From assembly GCA_029990175.1 (NCBI GenBank), contig JARKIP010000065.1, forward strand, positions 1,093,001 to 1,157,000: a stretch of 64,000 nt of DNA. The letters run 5' to 3'. Origin of the DNA: Petunia secreta. Its lineage: Eukaryota; Streptophyta; Magnoliopsida; Solanales; Solanaceae. The translations under genes were made by a program, and so were the position numbers. Below the pieces are notes generated by a model that saw only the letters and a program-made list of their open reading frames with translations, made no database searches and was not told the origin of the DNA. Below, one piece after another: positions 45,810-57,717 of the stretch (the stretch's first letter is position 1; each line of letters opens with the position of its first letter).

Positions 45810-48013
45810 TTAAGTGGTCTTTGCTTTGGTTACACAATCCATTTCTTTTCTCTTCCCGTGCCATATCAACCACGTAGAAGGACGGTAGAAGCATTTGCAT
45901 ACTGTCCTCTTTGGTTTTTCCATTACGAGCTTAGCAACATTAGCCAATTGGGCCTCCATTGCTTTCTGCTTAGCGAGCACAACTCCTAAAAAAGAACATG
46001 CATCAGTCGCACCACCACTTGAAGGACCTGCACCGTAACCAACAATTTCTCTACCAGCACCACCAATATATTCATCACCTCTGTCATCTTCTTCTCCCTC
46101 TATATCTATAGAATCTCGACCAGCAGGATTCAACACTGTCTTCTTGATGGATATAGCCCCTTTCAATTTTGCCCTAAGGGCATCCACTGACGCGTCCTCA
46201 ACTTCATCTGCATATGACACTTATATTTCTTTCCACAAAGATCGCACCTCTTGGTCAGTAGAGAATAAGTAAGGGCGCAGGATATGGACCGAAGTTGAGC
46301 AAATTAATACTATTTCGTACAAATTAAATAGATATTTAAGGTTAGTTAATTTAATGGCATGAAAATAACGCAATGTTACCTTAATTTTATCTTCTCCTTT
46401 CAAGAATGGATCGAAGGATTTAGGCACCCTTTTTCTGTACCATTTGAGTATCCGAGTGCACGGCATAGAGACTCATCTGTCATTGCAGCTTTCCTTCCAA
46501 TGGCAGGAAATGCTTCATTAATCCAAGCCTAAGATGAAAACTTATTATCAGAATACGACAAACAAAAACTTAAAAATCAACTAACAATTGGTTTATTGTA
46601 TACTTACAAAGAATGTCTAGGTGGAAGCCAAAAATAGCATGTCCAAATATTTTTCCTTTCTCACTAAAGCTTTAATAATGCTTGGCCATGTCAATCTTGT
46701 GTTTCAAATATTCAATAGCCAACCCAAAGGACTCCCTGCCCCCTGGATACCTGGAGAAGAACTCCATATCATTAACCGTACAAATCTACTCCTTCTCAAT
46801 TGTCATTGGAGCATCTCTTGTTATCAATATTGTGTAGAAAAACCAGAAAAGACACATCTTCAACTGTTCCTCTTTACTAAATCTTCTACTGGTTCTCAAC
46901 AACCTTACAAGCCTCGCCGATGTCACTTTAACTCTTTCATCACTCATGCCTCTCTATGTTAGCTTTTTATAAAACACCTTACCTTTCCTCAACACCTTCA
47001 TCTTTGTTTTATTACTTAGTTTTACCCCACACTCAAACTCAATCATAAGAGCAAACTCTTTAAGCTTAAAATATGTTGGCTTCCCATCAACTAAGAACAA
47101 AATCTCATGATGCTTTTTATCTTTTATTCTACGTAGAGATAGGGAGTGGATCATCTGTCCATTGAATTGCCAAATAAGGGGACATTTCCAAGAACTCCCC
47201 AAATACACAGTCCCTAAATCTCTTTAGTAATCCCAAATTTTTCAACAACTTGTAGAATTCATAAAACTTTTTTATGCTTGATATAACAGATATCTTCAAT
47301 GGAGAAGAATGAAATTCATCAAGCCAAGTTCTAAGACAATACCTTTAAATGTTGATTTGCTTGACGCATCGAGGAATTGATAAATGATCCAACTCATAGT
47401 TAGGCTCTCTGGCTTGATCCGCTTATTGATCGGTTCTTTATCACTTTGTTTCTTTACTTTTTTCTTCACTCTCTTCTTCACCTTCTTCTTCTTCACTGCT
47501 TTCTTCTTCACCATTATCTTCTTCACCACATTCTTCTTCATCATTTTCATCTTCTCTTAATTCCTCTCCATTTCCTGCCTCACCAACAACAACACTTTTC
47601 CTAATCATTACCACTTTGATCCCTGCTTTTCTTAGTTTTTCCTGCTTTGGAGAGTTCATCCGCTTGAAAAACATCGATTTCAGTGAATGTATCTCTGTGA
47701 GAGCTCTCTTCATCTTGGGGTTCAAATCTTGCCTCTTCAACCACAATAGCTTTTGTAGAGCAATCCTCTATGGTCTTTTCTGTCTGGGGTTATATTTCAC
47801 CAATTTCAGCACTTATTTCACCAGTTTCATCAACTGGTGTTTGTCATTTATTTTTGGATTTATTTCACTTTCACCAACTTCAGTTTTAGCAACTCTACCA
47901 CCTGTAGATCGATTGTCATCTGCTGCTGGATTTTTATCAATTTCACCAACTTCAGTTTTAGGTCCTCCACCACTTGGAGATTGATTGTCACCTACTGCTG
48001 AATGTGTATCCAT
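45810..48013 (-). pseudogene. second DUF1985-type gene, decayed
   Basis: Read leftward. The first open stretch (48013-47813) has a two-copy repeat of about 22 residues (GGGPKTEVGEIDKNP, GGRVAKTEVGESEINP). An acidic, Lys-rich segment follows (47700-47440). The DUF1985 domain is recovered between 47330 and 46950 with two frame changes: KKFYEFYKLLKNLGLLKRF, CVFGEFLEM, then QMIHSLSLRRIKDKK and YFKLKEFALM. These match the equivalent text of the intact gene at 58502 (FNLMERFKESCFGHLIDL, LVHNILLRRV, FGMQEFSLM). Later bits (WAWINEAFPAIGRKA near 46520, RILKWYRKRVPKSFDPF near 46450) fit the end of the domain. No Ulp1 protease domain is visible, so it is truncated or too decayed. Confidence 0.65.
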
Positions 48014-48101
48014 GACAGCAACAATAGTTTCAGCAACTCAAAAGACGCTACTTGGACCAGATTTTTTTTCTTGTACTTCAGATTGCTTCTTAGCCTCTTT
48101 A

Positions 48102-48415
48102 GATGTAGGACAAAAAATTAATCAAGGAAACAGAAAATTGGGTAGGAACGTTAATACATGAGTAGCCTAATTGAGAGAGCTTGCTCACAGCAAAGCTTGA
48201 ATATAAAGAGGTGATATAAGACTAATTTGATAGATGGAATTGTTACTTATTTATGGATGTCTTACAAAGGTTGCTGTAGCAACTATTTATAATCTTCAGG
48301 TAATATAGAAATCATTTATGATCGGGTGAATCAAATACAATAAAAGCTCAGATCCTGCTAATCAAGATAACTGATAAAAATCAAGAAGATATTCTCAAAT
48401 CTCATGTGATATTGT
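48102..48415 (-). repeat. candidate 3' LTR of the minus-strand gypsy element
   Basis: It follows the gypsy pol end on the minus strand and contains a well-formed promoter-like ATTATAAATAG (plus position about 48276-48286). No partner LTR lies in the window, so the ends are approximate. Confidence 0.45.
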
Positions 48416-51400
48416 CTAAATCATCTGACTTGATTTTGTTTGATCTTTTCCCTGATTCTCTGCATCAGTTCTCCCCTTCTCAAGAAAAGAACTCGTCCAC
48501 AAGTTAACCTTAGCCTCTGGGTAGAGAGGTTCTTCAGATGAATGGTAAGGTGAGAGGTCAGCTACATTAAAAGTCTTGGAGATTTTCATGGACTTTAGCA
48601 AGTCGACCACATGCATTATCATTGATTTTCCTTATGATGCGATAAGGTCCGTACTTCTTTGGCTGCAGCTTGTTGTAAGTACAACAGGAAACCTTTCTTT
48701 TCATAGTAACACCATAACATCATCTCCTTCTTCAAAGGTCTGCAAGCGACGATGTTTGTCAGCAGCAGCCTTATACTTAGCATTAGTCTCCTCAAGTTTC
48801 TGCTTAACTTCTACCTGGATGTCTTGTACTTGCTTAGCCATATGAGTTGATGTTATGCTCGATCCTGGAACCTGTGGTAACTTAAGAAAGTCCAAAACAT
48901 ATCGTGGACTCTGGACATAAACAATTGAAAATGGAGACCTTCCTGTTGCATTATGAGTAGCACTGTTGTAAGAAAACTCGGCTTGGGATAACGCGAAATC
49001 CCATTATCTGGGCTTGTCTCCACATATGCTGTGAAACAGATTTCCTAGAGTTCTGTTAAGAACTTCGGTATAGCCATCTGTTTGTGGGTGAGCAGTACTA
49101 CGGAACTTCAGCGATGAGTCAAACATTTTCCATAGAGAGATCAAAAAATGGTTAAGAAATCGGGTATCTCTATCAAAAGTAATTGACTTAGGTACTCCAT
49201 GTAGGCGAACAATTTCTTTGAAAAATAGCCTAGCGACATTAGAGGCATCTGTAATCTTTCTACAGGAGATGAAATGGGCCACTTTCGAGAAACGGTCGAC
49301 CACAACAAAAATAAAGTCCATACCTCGCTGTGTCCGTGGCAATCCAAGCACAATGTCCAATAATAAATCCTTCCAAATGTGCTCAAGAACTGGTAAAGGA
49401 GAGTATAGGCTAATATTTTGAGTTTGATCTTCTGCAGTTTAGCATATATAACATCTTTTCACCAATTTGCTGACATCCCGCTTCAATTGAGGCCAATAAT
49501 ACCTCTCTTCTACTGCAGCAATTGTCTTGTCTCTCCCGAGGTGTGCAGCCAAGCCTCCGCCATGTAAGTCCCTAATAACTTTTTCACGCACCGAGGTGCG
49601 GGGAATGCAAAGGCTATTTGTTTCATAAGGAACCCTTCGTGAATGTGAAAATCATCTACAGCTTTCTTAAGTAAACATTTTTCCCAGATTCTTCCGAGGT
49701 CCTCATCACCTTCATAATTGTCCTTCAAAAATTCAAAGCCAACTATCTCAGCCCTTAGCGACATCATCAGTGCAACTCTTCGACTTAAAGCATCAGCTAC
49801 TTTGTTATCCACTCCTGACTTGTGGCGAAGTCGGTAAGGAACTTTTCCAAAAAAGTAAGCCATCTAGCATGCATGTCTTGACTAATCCTTCTTTGATTGC
49901 CAAGATACTTTAAGGCTTGATGATCAGTATAGAGAACAAAATATTTACCAATAAGATAGTGCTCTTAATATTTTAGAGCTCGTATAACTGCATAAAATTC
50001 CTTGTCATAAGTGGACCACCTTTGCCTGGCATCGCTCAACTTCTAACTGAAAAAAGCTACTAGCCACTTTTCTTGAGACAATACTGCTCCAATGCCTACC
50101 CCACTTGCATCACACAATACTTCAGAAGTTTTGTCAAAACTAGGCAAAGCTAGTACTGGAGCAGTAGTTAGCTTCTTTTTTATGAGATTAAAACTTCTTT
50201 CTGCCTCTTCATTCTACTGAAACTTACCTTTTTCCAGAAGATCAGTAATAGGAGCCATGATCTTACTAAAATGGTGAATGAATCGGTGGTAGAAAGTTGC
50301 CAATCCGTGAAAACTACGCATCTCACTTACTTTCTTAGGTACTAGCCATTCCCTGATTGCACGCACTTTATCTTCATCCACTCGAATTCCATCACCACTG
50401 ATAATAAACCCCAAGAAAAGTAACTCTGAAGTCATAAAGCAACACTTCTTGAGGTTGACATAGAGCTTGTTTTTCTGTAAGACTAGCAATACCTCACGTA
50501 GGTGCAAGATGTGATCTTCGTGAGTCGGACTATAAATCAGGATATTATCAAAATATACTACGACAAACTTCCTAATAAATGGCCGCATAACCTGATTCAT
50601 AAGCCGCACAAAAGTACTTGGTGCGTTAGTTAAGCCAAAAGGCATGACTAACTATTCATACAGCCCATCTCGCGTCATAAAAGCAGTCTTCCATTCATCT
50701 CCTGGCCAAATGCTAATCTGATGGTATCCGCTGCATAGATCAATATTTGAAAATATTTTTGAACCATCTAACTGGTCTAGCATATCATCTAGGCGAGGAA
50801 TTGGAAACTTATACCCCACTGTGATCTTGTTAATTGCTTTACTATCTATGCACATTCTCCAGGTCTCGTCTTTCTTTGGTGTAAGTAAGGCTGGTACTGC
50901 ATAAGGGCTCATGCTTTCTCTTATATGCCCTTTCTTTAGTAACTCTTCAACTTGGCCTCGTAAAATCTCATTCACCTTAGGACTAATCCGGTAGTGTGGC
51001 AGATTGGGTAAACTAGCCCCAGGTATGAGATCGATATAGTGTTGAATATCTCGTACGGGTGGAAACTCTGCAGGCAGTTCCTCAGGCATAACATCCTTGA
51101 ACTCCTCGAACAAAAGCTTCAGATCTTCAGGTAATGTCTTCTCTGGTATATCCTTGCTAACAAGAATGTCCCTTACCACAAGGCAATGGACTACTTCTGC
51201 ATCTTTACAAGCAGCTTCAAACTCCTTCTTAGAGTGAGTAAGTGTCAAGAATGACTTACCCTCCACTTTAGAAGCTTTGGACTTAATGATCTGGTTCATT
51301 GGAACCACAGTCACCCTTAATCCATTTTCTTCTAATTTGTATATGTTCTTCCTTCCAAAATGGTGAGCATTCCTATAGAACTGCCAGGGTCTACCAAATA

Positions 51401-51637
51401 ATATGTGACTGGCATCCATGTCTACCACATTGCAATACATTTAATCTTTTTACTTCCTAATTGAGAAATGAACCTTGCAACGTTCTGTCACCTGAATGTT
51501 GCCTACTGTTTTGATCCAGTCAATGCAGTAAGGATTTGGATACTTCTCCACTGGTAGTTGCAGCTTATTAATAATACGTTTTCCAATTATATTCTCTTGG
51601 CTACCACCATCAATTATCAAATCATAAATGTTACCAT
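48416..51637 (-). pseudogene. pol: Ty3/gypsy pol, minus strand, decayed
   Basis: Read leftward from 51637: protease core LIIDGGSQENI (about 51612-51580), then GRPWQFYRN, RT with CIDSKAINK, DLCSGYHQI, MPFGLTNAP and YFDNILIYS. The second box has Asn where the catalytic YxDD has Asp. RNase H (LCDASGVGIG, TDHQALKYLG), integrase core (VDRFSKVAHFI, FDRDTRFLNHF, HPQTDGYTEVLNRTL) and the tail NVADLSPYHS follow. Stops: TAG at 50652 and about 50214 where Trp is expected, plus more at about 50040 and 49965, and a frameshift near 49870. The gag is absent. It resembles the first gypsy copy in style but is a different, diverged element. Confidence 0.82.
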
Positions 51638-52745
51638 CACTACAAGAAATTGGACCTTTAACTACCAGTTTTTATCGAATGGACATGAATCCAGTCGTTA
51701 AAAGAGTCTTTTTAACGTCCAATCTTTTATCATGTCGTTGAAACTGATTTTTAATTAAAAATTAATGAAAGGATAATATTTGGTTGTTAAAATGTAAAAG
51801 ATCCGGCCATTAAATATAAATGTCAAAAAAAGAAGCGCTAAATTTTTCCACTAATTTTTTAGTTACCCCACTCTCCGCCTAACCCCCTCCCATAAAAAGG
51901 GAAAAAATCCCTCGTCTTCCTTTACATTTTGTTAGCACTGAAAGAGGAGTTCCAAGAAACGTAGAAAACTTGCAACTACTTCTCTTCACCTACGACCCTA
52001 AATTTGATTTTCTCTCTACTTTGAAAGAAAAACCCTAAGCCTAAGCATCCTCTTCCCGGCCAAGAAAAATAGTAAGCCTTACTTTCTGCTTTGAATGAAG
52101 TTTCCTTCTGCTTCAATAATCTTACAATTTCCTTCTCCTTCTCATCAAGGTAATTCTATTTCAAATCATTGAACCTGCGGTTGTACCAATTAATTTTTGA
52201 ATTGGGCGTTCTTTAACTGTTCATGTGGTGAGTGAGTTCTTTTTGGGGATTTTTAGAATTTGGGTTCTTGTAGTTATCTAGAAAAATTGATTTTTTTAAA
52301 AAATCTTTACTGCTTTAGAAAATTTAACTCAAAACATTGCATTTGATACTAAGCAATTGTTGCAATTGTATGTACGATTTGATGGTGGAGAGTTTCGTAA
52401 TTTAGGTTTGCTTTTTTGAAGCTTTTGATTAAATATGGACAGAGTTTTCCAGCCCCCTTCAGTAAGCTTCTTTATCTAGCTTTGGTTATTGATTACTACT
52501 TTTATTGGAGTGGAGCTGCTTATCATAATTCAGATCGTTGTTGTTTTAATCTTTGAATTAGGTAAACATCAAGCATTGCCCCCCCCCCCCCTCATGTTTT
52601 CTGCTTGACGACTTAATTGTCAATCATTGAACCTTCCTAATTGTTTGTCGCTCTTTACGGCTATGCTGGCCGGACATAATGGTTATCAAAAAAGTTATTT
52701 TTTTAAAAAATAATTAAATCCCTAATATTCAAGCAACAGGAAAGT
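51638..52745 (+). mobile_element. CACTA-type terminus and subterminal repeats
   Basis: The plus strand reads CACTACAAGAAA at 51638, the canonical end of plant CACTA (En/Spm) transposons. It is followed within 250 bp by variants of a subterminal motif (GTCGTTAAAA, GTCGTTGAAA, GGTTGTTAAAA, GGCCATTAAA). 51890-52130 resembles a gene leader (pyrimidine-rich, AAACCCTAAGCC). No transposase or matching right end is seen. The terminus coincides with the end of readable gypsy protease, so it may mark the insertion point. The gypsy frame stays open a little further, which is a caution. Confidence 0.55.
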
Positions 52746-53420
52746 CACTACAACAATATGTATCTATAGCTACGAATTCTTACCTACAAATATAAATATC
52801 GTGGCTAATACCTAGCAATAGCTACAAAAAATAAGGTTTTGTGGCTATTTAAAATTTCTTAAAATTTCTTAGCCACGAAACTATAATTAGCAAAGCTAAT
52901 TCCTACTTTTTGCTATAATTGCTAATTTTTGTGGAAATAACTACCTAAATAACTATAAAGTTATTGCTACAGTAAGAATCCGTAGCTAAACATAAATTTT
53001 TGCTACGCATAAAAAGTTATTGTAGCAATAGTGACCTTTTAGCCACAATTAATCATTGGTAACAAAACATTGGAGCTATATAATTATTTTGCTTCAAAAT
53101 AGAAAAATTTGTGGCAACTACAAATTTATTACTACAATAAACTTCATGACTAATCATATATTTTAGCCACACATGTGACGTTACTGTAGCAATAATAAAA
53201 TTTTAGCCACGAGAAATCATTTGAAACCAAGAGTTGTAGCTGGATGATTGATTTTTCTTCAACTTATCTAATACTCATAGCAATAGATGGCTTAATAGCC
53301 ACAAACTTATTTTAATAATAATCATAAGCTTTAGCCAGGCATTTGAATTATAATAGCAGTACCTCTAAATTATTTGAATAAATATTGTAACTAATTAATA
53401 AACATTTTTACTAAAACTAT
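52746..53420 (+). mobile_element. second CACTA-type terminus with subterminal repeats
   Basis: It begins CACTACAACAA at 52746. Many short copies of a motif in both orientations follow, for example TAGCTACGAA, GTGGCTA, TAGCCACGAAA, TTGCTACGCA, TAGCCACAA and TAGCCACGAGAA, through about 53340. Dense short subterminal repeats in direct and inverted order are typical of CACTA ends. No right terminus (TTGTTGTAGTG) was found. 53420-54003 is AT-rich with nothing recognised. Confidence 0.6.
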
Positions 53421-54003
53421 TGAAAGAAAATTAGGGGTAATATTTTGCTTAATCTCTACAATTATTTAACATGACAAAATGATATATTAATTATATACAA
53501 GTTAATGAAATTATTATGTGCCAAATGACAAGATTAACAGTATAATCTCCAATAATTAATCATATATATACTTGTGACGTCAACCCTTAAGAAATAACTT
53601 TTTCCACTTATAGATTCATTTTAAAATTTTTGTATATCGGTTATATGACTTTGTATGTCAAATTTAAGTAAATAGTTAATATTATGACATCTATTTAATG
53701 TGTGAATAACTAATTATATAAAATTTAAATTTAATTATCAGTAAGCTAAAAAATTAGAACTTATATAATGACTATAAAAGAAGGAGGTCTTGTCTCTTAT
53801 GCGATTATTATTTGATATTTCCTCATAAGATGAAATCTTAGTGGGATTTGTGAAATTATTCCTATAATTTAAATAACGTTATGTAGTTATATAATTAAAT
53901 ACGATTCTTTTAATTTTAAAATATAACTCCTATGTGATTGTATCTCATTCAGTTGATCATATATCTTATTAAATGGTACAATAATAATTATGCCTTGATC
54001 TTA

Positions 54004-54445
54004 AGAGTTTGTTTGGCCAAGCTGCCAAAATCATCTTATTTTGAGAAGTATTTTTTTATCAAAAATGATTTTTAAATAAGTGCTTTGTGAGATAAACAGT
54101 TTGTGTTTGGTCAAATTTTAGAGAAGCATTTTTGTTATTAATTTTTGTTTGACCAATATTTAGAAAAAATTATCAAATTACGAAAATGAATATATAATAA
54201 TATTATTTTGATTAAATATGGAAGTTTGAAATGAGTATTCTTGTCCCAAATAATCAAAAGCACTTATTTTTTCAAGCTAATTTTTTCAGCTTTTTCTCCA
54301 CAATAGAAAAATAGCTTCTGCTGCCACTCAAAAGCACTTATTTTTCCCTAGAAGTTTGGCCAAATACCCCCCAAAATTTTAAAATAAGCACTTTTTGAGA
54401 ATAATAAGCACTTCTGGCTCCCAAAAATTTGGTCAAACATGCACT
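54004..54445. mobile_element. MITE-like element, about 440 bp
   Basis: Imperfect terminal inverted repeats: AGAGTTTGTTTGGCCAA at 54004 and TTGGTCAAACATGCACT ending 54445. The interior is AT-rich and contains further TTTGGCCAAA and TTTGGTCAAA phrases and repeated AAGCACTTATTTT. This text style is common in nightshade genomes. No clean target duplication is visible. Confidence 0.55.
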
Positions 54446-54519
54446 AAGTTATTTGAAGTCGCCTATAATATGATTTCTTGATAACATAATTTCTCTCTAT
54501 AGTTTTGTAATGTTTTAAT

Positions 54520-54810
54520 TGAAAATGAACAATAACAACAATATATCTAGTGTAATTTCATAAGTGGAGTATAAAAAATGCAAGGTGTAGGTAAATCATA
54601 TTCCTACGGTGCGTAAGGTAGAAAAGTTGTTTTCAATGGATCCTCTGGTATATTAATTGAAAATAAAGAATAAAATATATTAAACATAAGAAGACGATGA
54701 CGACAACAACATACCCAGTGATATCCTTAATTGGGGTTTGAAAAAAGTGAGAGGTACACAGACCTTACCCCACCAAGGTGAATAGGCTGTTTTGGAAAGA
54801 CTATTAAAAC
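54520..54810. repeat. dispersed Solanaceae-type repeat, two partial copies
   Basis: Two diverged copies of a text I recall as widespread in Solanum and Nicotiana: AACAACAATATATCTAGTG to GATCCTCTGGTA (54527-54648), and CAACAACATACCCAGTG to CCTTACCCC and AATAGGCTGTTT (54695-54792). It is non-coding. I cannot name the family with certainty. Confidence 0.5.
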
Positions 54811-55204
54811 ATGAGACTTCAGATAAAATAATAATATATTAATTCAGTGGAATTTTAATTATAATTCAAATAACTACGTATTGATGGGTCGCTGAACTTT
54901 TTAGTTATAACTAATTTTTGTTTTATTTATTTTAGTTAGGATTATATTATATTTGACAAATAGTTTCAAGATTATAATAATTATTTATTTAACTATTCGG
55001 TTATAATTCTTAATTTAATTTAGTCAGAGAGGGAAGAAACAACAATGTCAAGTTTATCTCTAAATTTAAAAGGAAATAATTATTTTAGTATTATAATTTG
55101 AAATTTTTGTTCTGATAAGATGAAGAACATTAAAGTGAATATCTTTTAAATTAATTTATGCAAATAGTCGACTTTTTACTTAGTGTAACTTACTTATGCG
55201 TTTT

Positions 55205-55382
55205 AGATAGGATCCCTCCATCCTTAACCAGAGGTCTCGGGTTCGAACCCTGAGAATGGAAAAAATATGGTAGGGAGCGCTTCCCCTAGAAATGGGCCTT
55301 ATGCGGCGCGAATCCAGATTGGTCGGGGCTCCAATAAGGGTATATACCGGACACCGGTAGGGAAACTAAAAAAAAAAAAAAA
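55205..55382 (+). mobile_element. tRNA-derived SINE, 5'-truncated
   Basis: A perfect 13-bp target duplication, ACTTATGCGTTTT, flanks the segment (55192-55204 and 55383-55395). The 3' end is a run of about 15 A. A polymerase III B box, GGTTCGAACCC, lies at 55240-55250. An A box is not found at the expected distance upstream, so the copy is probably 5'-truncated. The body (GGGCCTTATGCGGCGCGAA, CGGGGCTCCAATAAGGG, CCGGACACCGGTAGGG) matches my memory of Solanaceae SINEs. The exact duplication implies fairly recent insertion. Confidence 0.85.
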
Positions 55383-55865
55383 ACTTATGCGTTTTGTTTT
55401 CTTTTCCTGTGTAATTTTCTTTATTACTTACCGTCTTTGCAATTATAATAGAGAGGTTTACAAAAATATCCATCAAAATCAAAATATTTACCCAACCGTA
55501 TCCATAAGTTTCATATTTATATGTCCTACCCATAAACTATTTATACACCCTACCCAACAAAACTTGTATACTATAATATATATAGTATACCATAAAGGTA
55601 TACACATATAAGGTATAACAAATGTATACAGGTATAAATGGGTATATCAAGTAAATATTTTTAATTTTATGGGTATTGTAATATTTAATGGATATGGCGG
55701 GTAAATATTTTGAACTTCATACGTATATAGCGTAAAGAACCCATTATAATATTTGTATGTATATGAGAAGGAAAACAAAAGTAAAAATATGTTAAGTAAA
55801 CAAAAAGACACCTGTAATTGACCTAACTTAAAAACCTAAACTTTCATCACTCTCTCACCCTCCAG

Positions 55866-56172
55866 CCGCCACAGTCATTACAGTGCATCCGATTTCTTAA
55901 TTTTTTTGCGACTACTAATGCTGGCTTAGCACGTTATATTGTTCTCATCATCACTCCTTTTATCCGCACATTTTTTATTATTTAATTTATTTGAGTTTGT
56001 TCATGAATTATTATGGAGATTTTATTAAATGAATGTGTTGTTGGTTGCAGCGTTGTGCCCGTTATATTACTATCAGTCTATCATCAAAAACATCCGGTGA
56101 ATTACTTGCTTCTTGGGGCGTTTACTGTTTCTCTTACTTTTACTGTTGGACTAACTTGTGCTTTCACCATTG
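55866..56172 (+). pseudogene. BI-1/Lifeguard-like membrane protein, two-exon remnant
   Basis: Exon A, about 55866-55968, reads ATVITVHPIS, a stop, then after a one-base shift ATTNAGLARYIVLIITPFI. Exon B, 56051-56172, lies between TTGGTTGCAG and GTAAGT and encodes VYHQKHPVNYLLLGAFTVSL, then GLTCAFTIG. These are successive transmembrane segments of the plant LFG (BAX-inhibitor-1-like) family, where YYHQKHPVNYLLL and GLTCAFT are conserved. LFG proteins are seven-helix membrane proteins that restrain cell death. The expected next exon is not found. Only about 75 of roughly 240 residues are present, with a stop and a frameshift, so this is a pseudogene or a fragment carried by a transposon. Confidence 0.75.
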
Positions 56173-57117
56173 GTAAGTATTTTTAATTTACTTGTTATTT
56201 ATTTTTTAGGGAGTGGGAACTTAAGACCACATGGGGTGATTGAAGTTGGAAACCCTTTTTACAAATTCTACAGGTTTGTTTGTTTACTCACTTGATTTGT
56301 TGATTTACGTTTTTTTTTTGTTATCTATTATAATTCTTCTTTTTCCATTTGTTATAATAATTCTTTGATCTCTGCATTCTGGGGTTTTCACTTTACATTA
56401 AAGTTCTTCTTGAATTTTCTCAATTGTTTATTTGTGCTAACTGTTGTTTCTTTTAATATATAGAGGCTGAAGTTTAATCAGACTCAAATTGGAAGGATGG
56501 TGTTACCAAAGGTAAGAATGTATTGATAAATAATCATGTTTTGTGATTCACATAATTTAAGATCTCACTAATTTTTTTTTTTAATTATTTCTGCTAATTA
56601 AGGTGGAGAAACAGCCTATGCAAGAAGATCATTCAGTGGTAGCAGCACAACTCATCATATTATCTAGGAGTAGTTTTTTTATTTATATTGTAGAAGAGTT
56701 CTGTATTGTGGATCTATGAAATTTGAGAAAATGACACAAAAAGGTCCTCTCAAGTGTGGAATGAAAAAAAGGGTCCTTTATTTTATTTTATTTTTGCTTT
56801 TCTTTTCTCTCAAATGGGTGATTAAGTGTAAGTGGGGGAGGGGGGTGATTATACTCTTTTAAAAATTGTGGGGCAAAATTAAAACACCCCAATACATACA
56901 AACTTACCCACTACTCCTACCTACCCTTTACCCCAACATCTGATTTTTCAAAAAACCAAAAACCCAAACATCCCCAAACATTTCCCAAAAATCCCAAACA
57001 TCACTCTCTTCAAAAGCGATCCGTTTTCAACCCGTTTCCAACCCGTTTTCGACCCGGTTTTTTTTTTTTCTCAAAATCGGACTGTCAAAACTCATCGATT
57101 GTCACCGAATCTCTATT
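56173..57117 (+). other. upstream region and leader of the Ulp1-like gene
   Basis: No coding frame is recognised. Text near 56725-56790 (GACACAAAAAGGTCCTCTC, AAAAAAGGGTCC) may be the start of the mobile unit that carries the next gene. 57000-57117 (repeated ACCCGTTTTC/ACCCGTTTCC) looks like a 5' leader. It ends at a GTAAGT donor at 57118 that could splice to TATATAG ending at 57712, six bases before the ATG. Confidence 0.45.
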
Positions 57118-57329
57118 GTAAGTCTTTTCCGACACCAACATTGTAGTTTTCTTCATTTGTTTTCATGATTTTACCAATTTTTTGATCGATTTTTGTTGTT
57201 AACAAAAAACCGTAGAATTTTGTTTTAAAAACTATGTTTGTTTATGATTCTGTCTGGGTCTGTTTGGGACAAGGAAATGATGAAGTTTTGACTGAATTTT
57301 TTGTGTAGTTGCCGGTGATATTGTTAAAC

Positions 57330-57505
57330 GAAATCCGTTTGTTTCAAACATCCCGTAAGATGTTTGAAACATCTGTGTTGTGTTTGGCCATATCACCGGA
57401 TGTTTAGCCGGAGATGATTTAAACATCAATAGAGATGTTTAAACATCATCTCCTGTAGAATACAAACATTAAGCATGATGTTTAAACATTACTCATGATG
57501 TTTGA
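57330..57505. repeat. palindromic-motif cluster, 5'-leader intron
   Basis: Seven or so copies of ATGTTT/AAACAT half-sites, including two perfect ATGTTTAAACAT palindromes (about 57435 and 57478) and GTTTCAAAC/GTTTGAAAC variants. They lie inside the inferred leader intron 57118-57712. Confidence 0.8.
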
Positions 57506-57717
57506 ACTGCATTTTTCAGTAACACATATGGATAAGGCATTTAGAATATTCTTAAAACTTGTGAAGAGTGGTAATAACAAGCCTAATGTACACAATCATG
57601 ATAGTTGTATATGTTGAATAGGAAATGGGCCTCAAGTTTTTTGAACCATATTTAGTTCTTATAAATATGGGAAATACGTGTAAAGAAACTTATTTGTTAT
57701 TTGTGTATATAGGCAAC

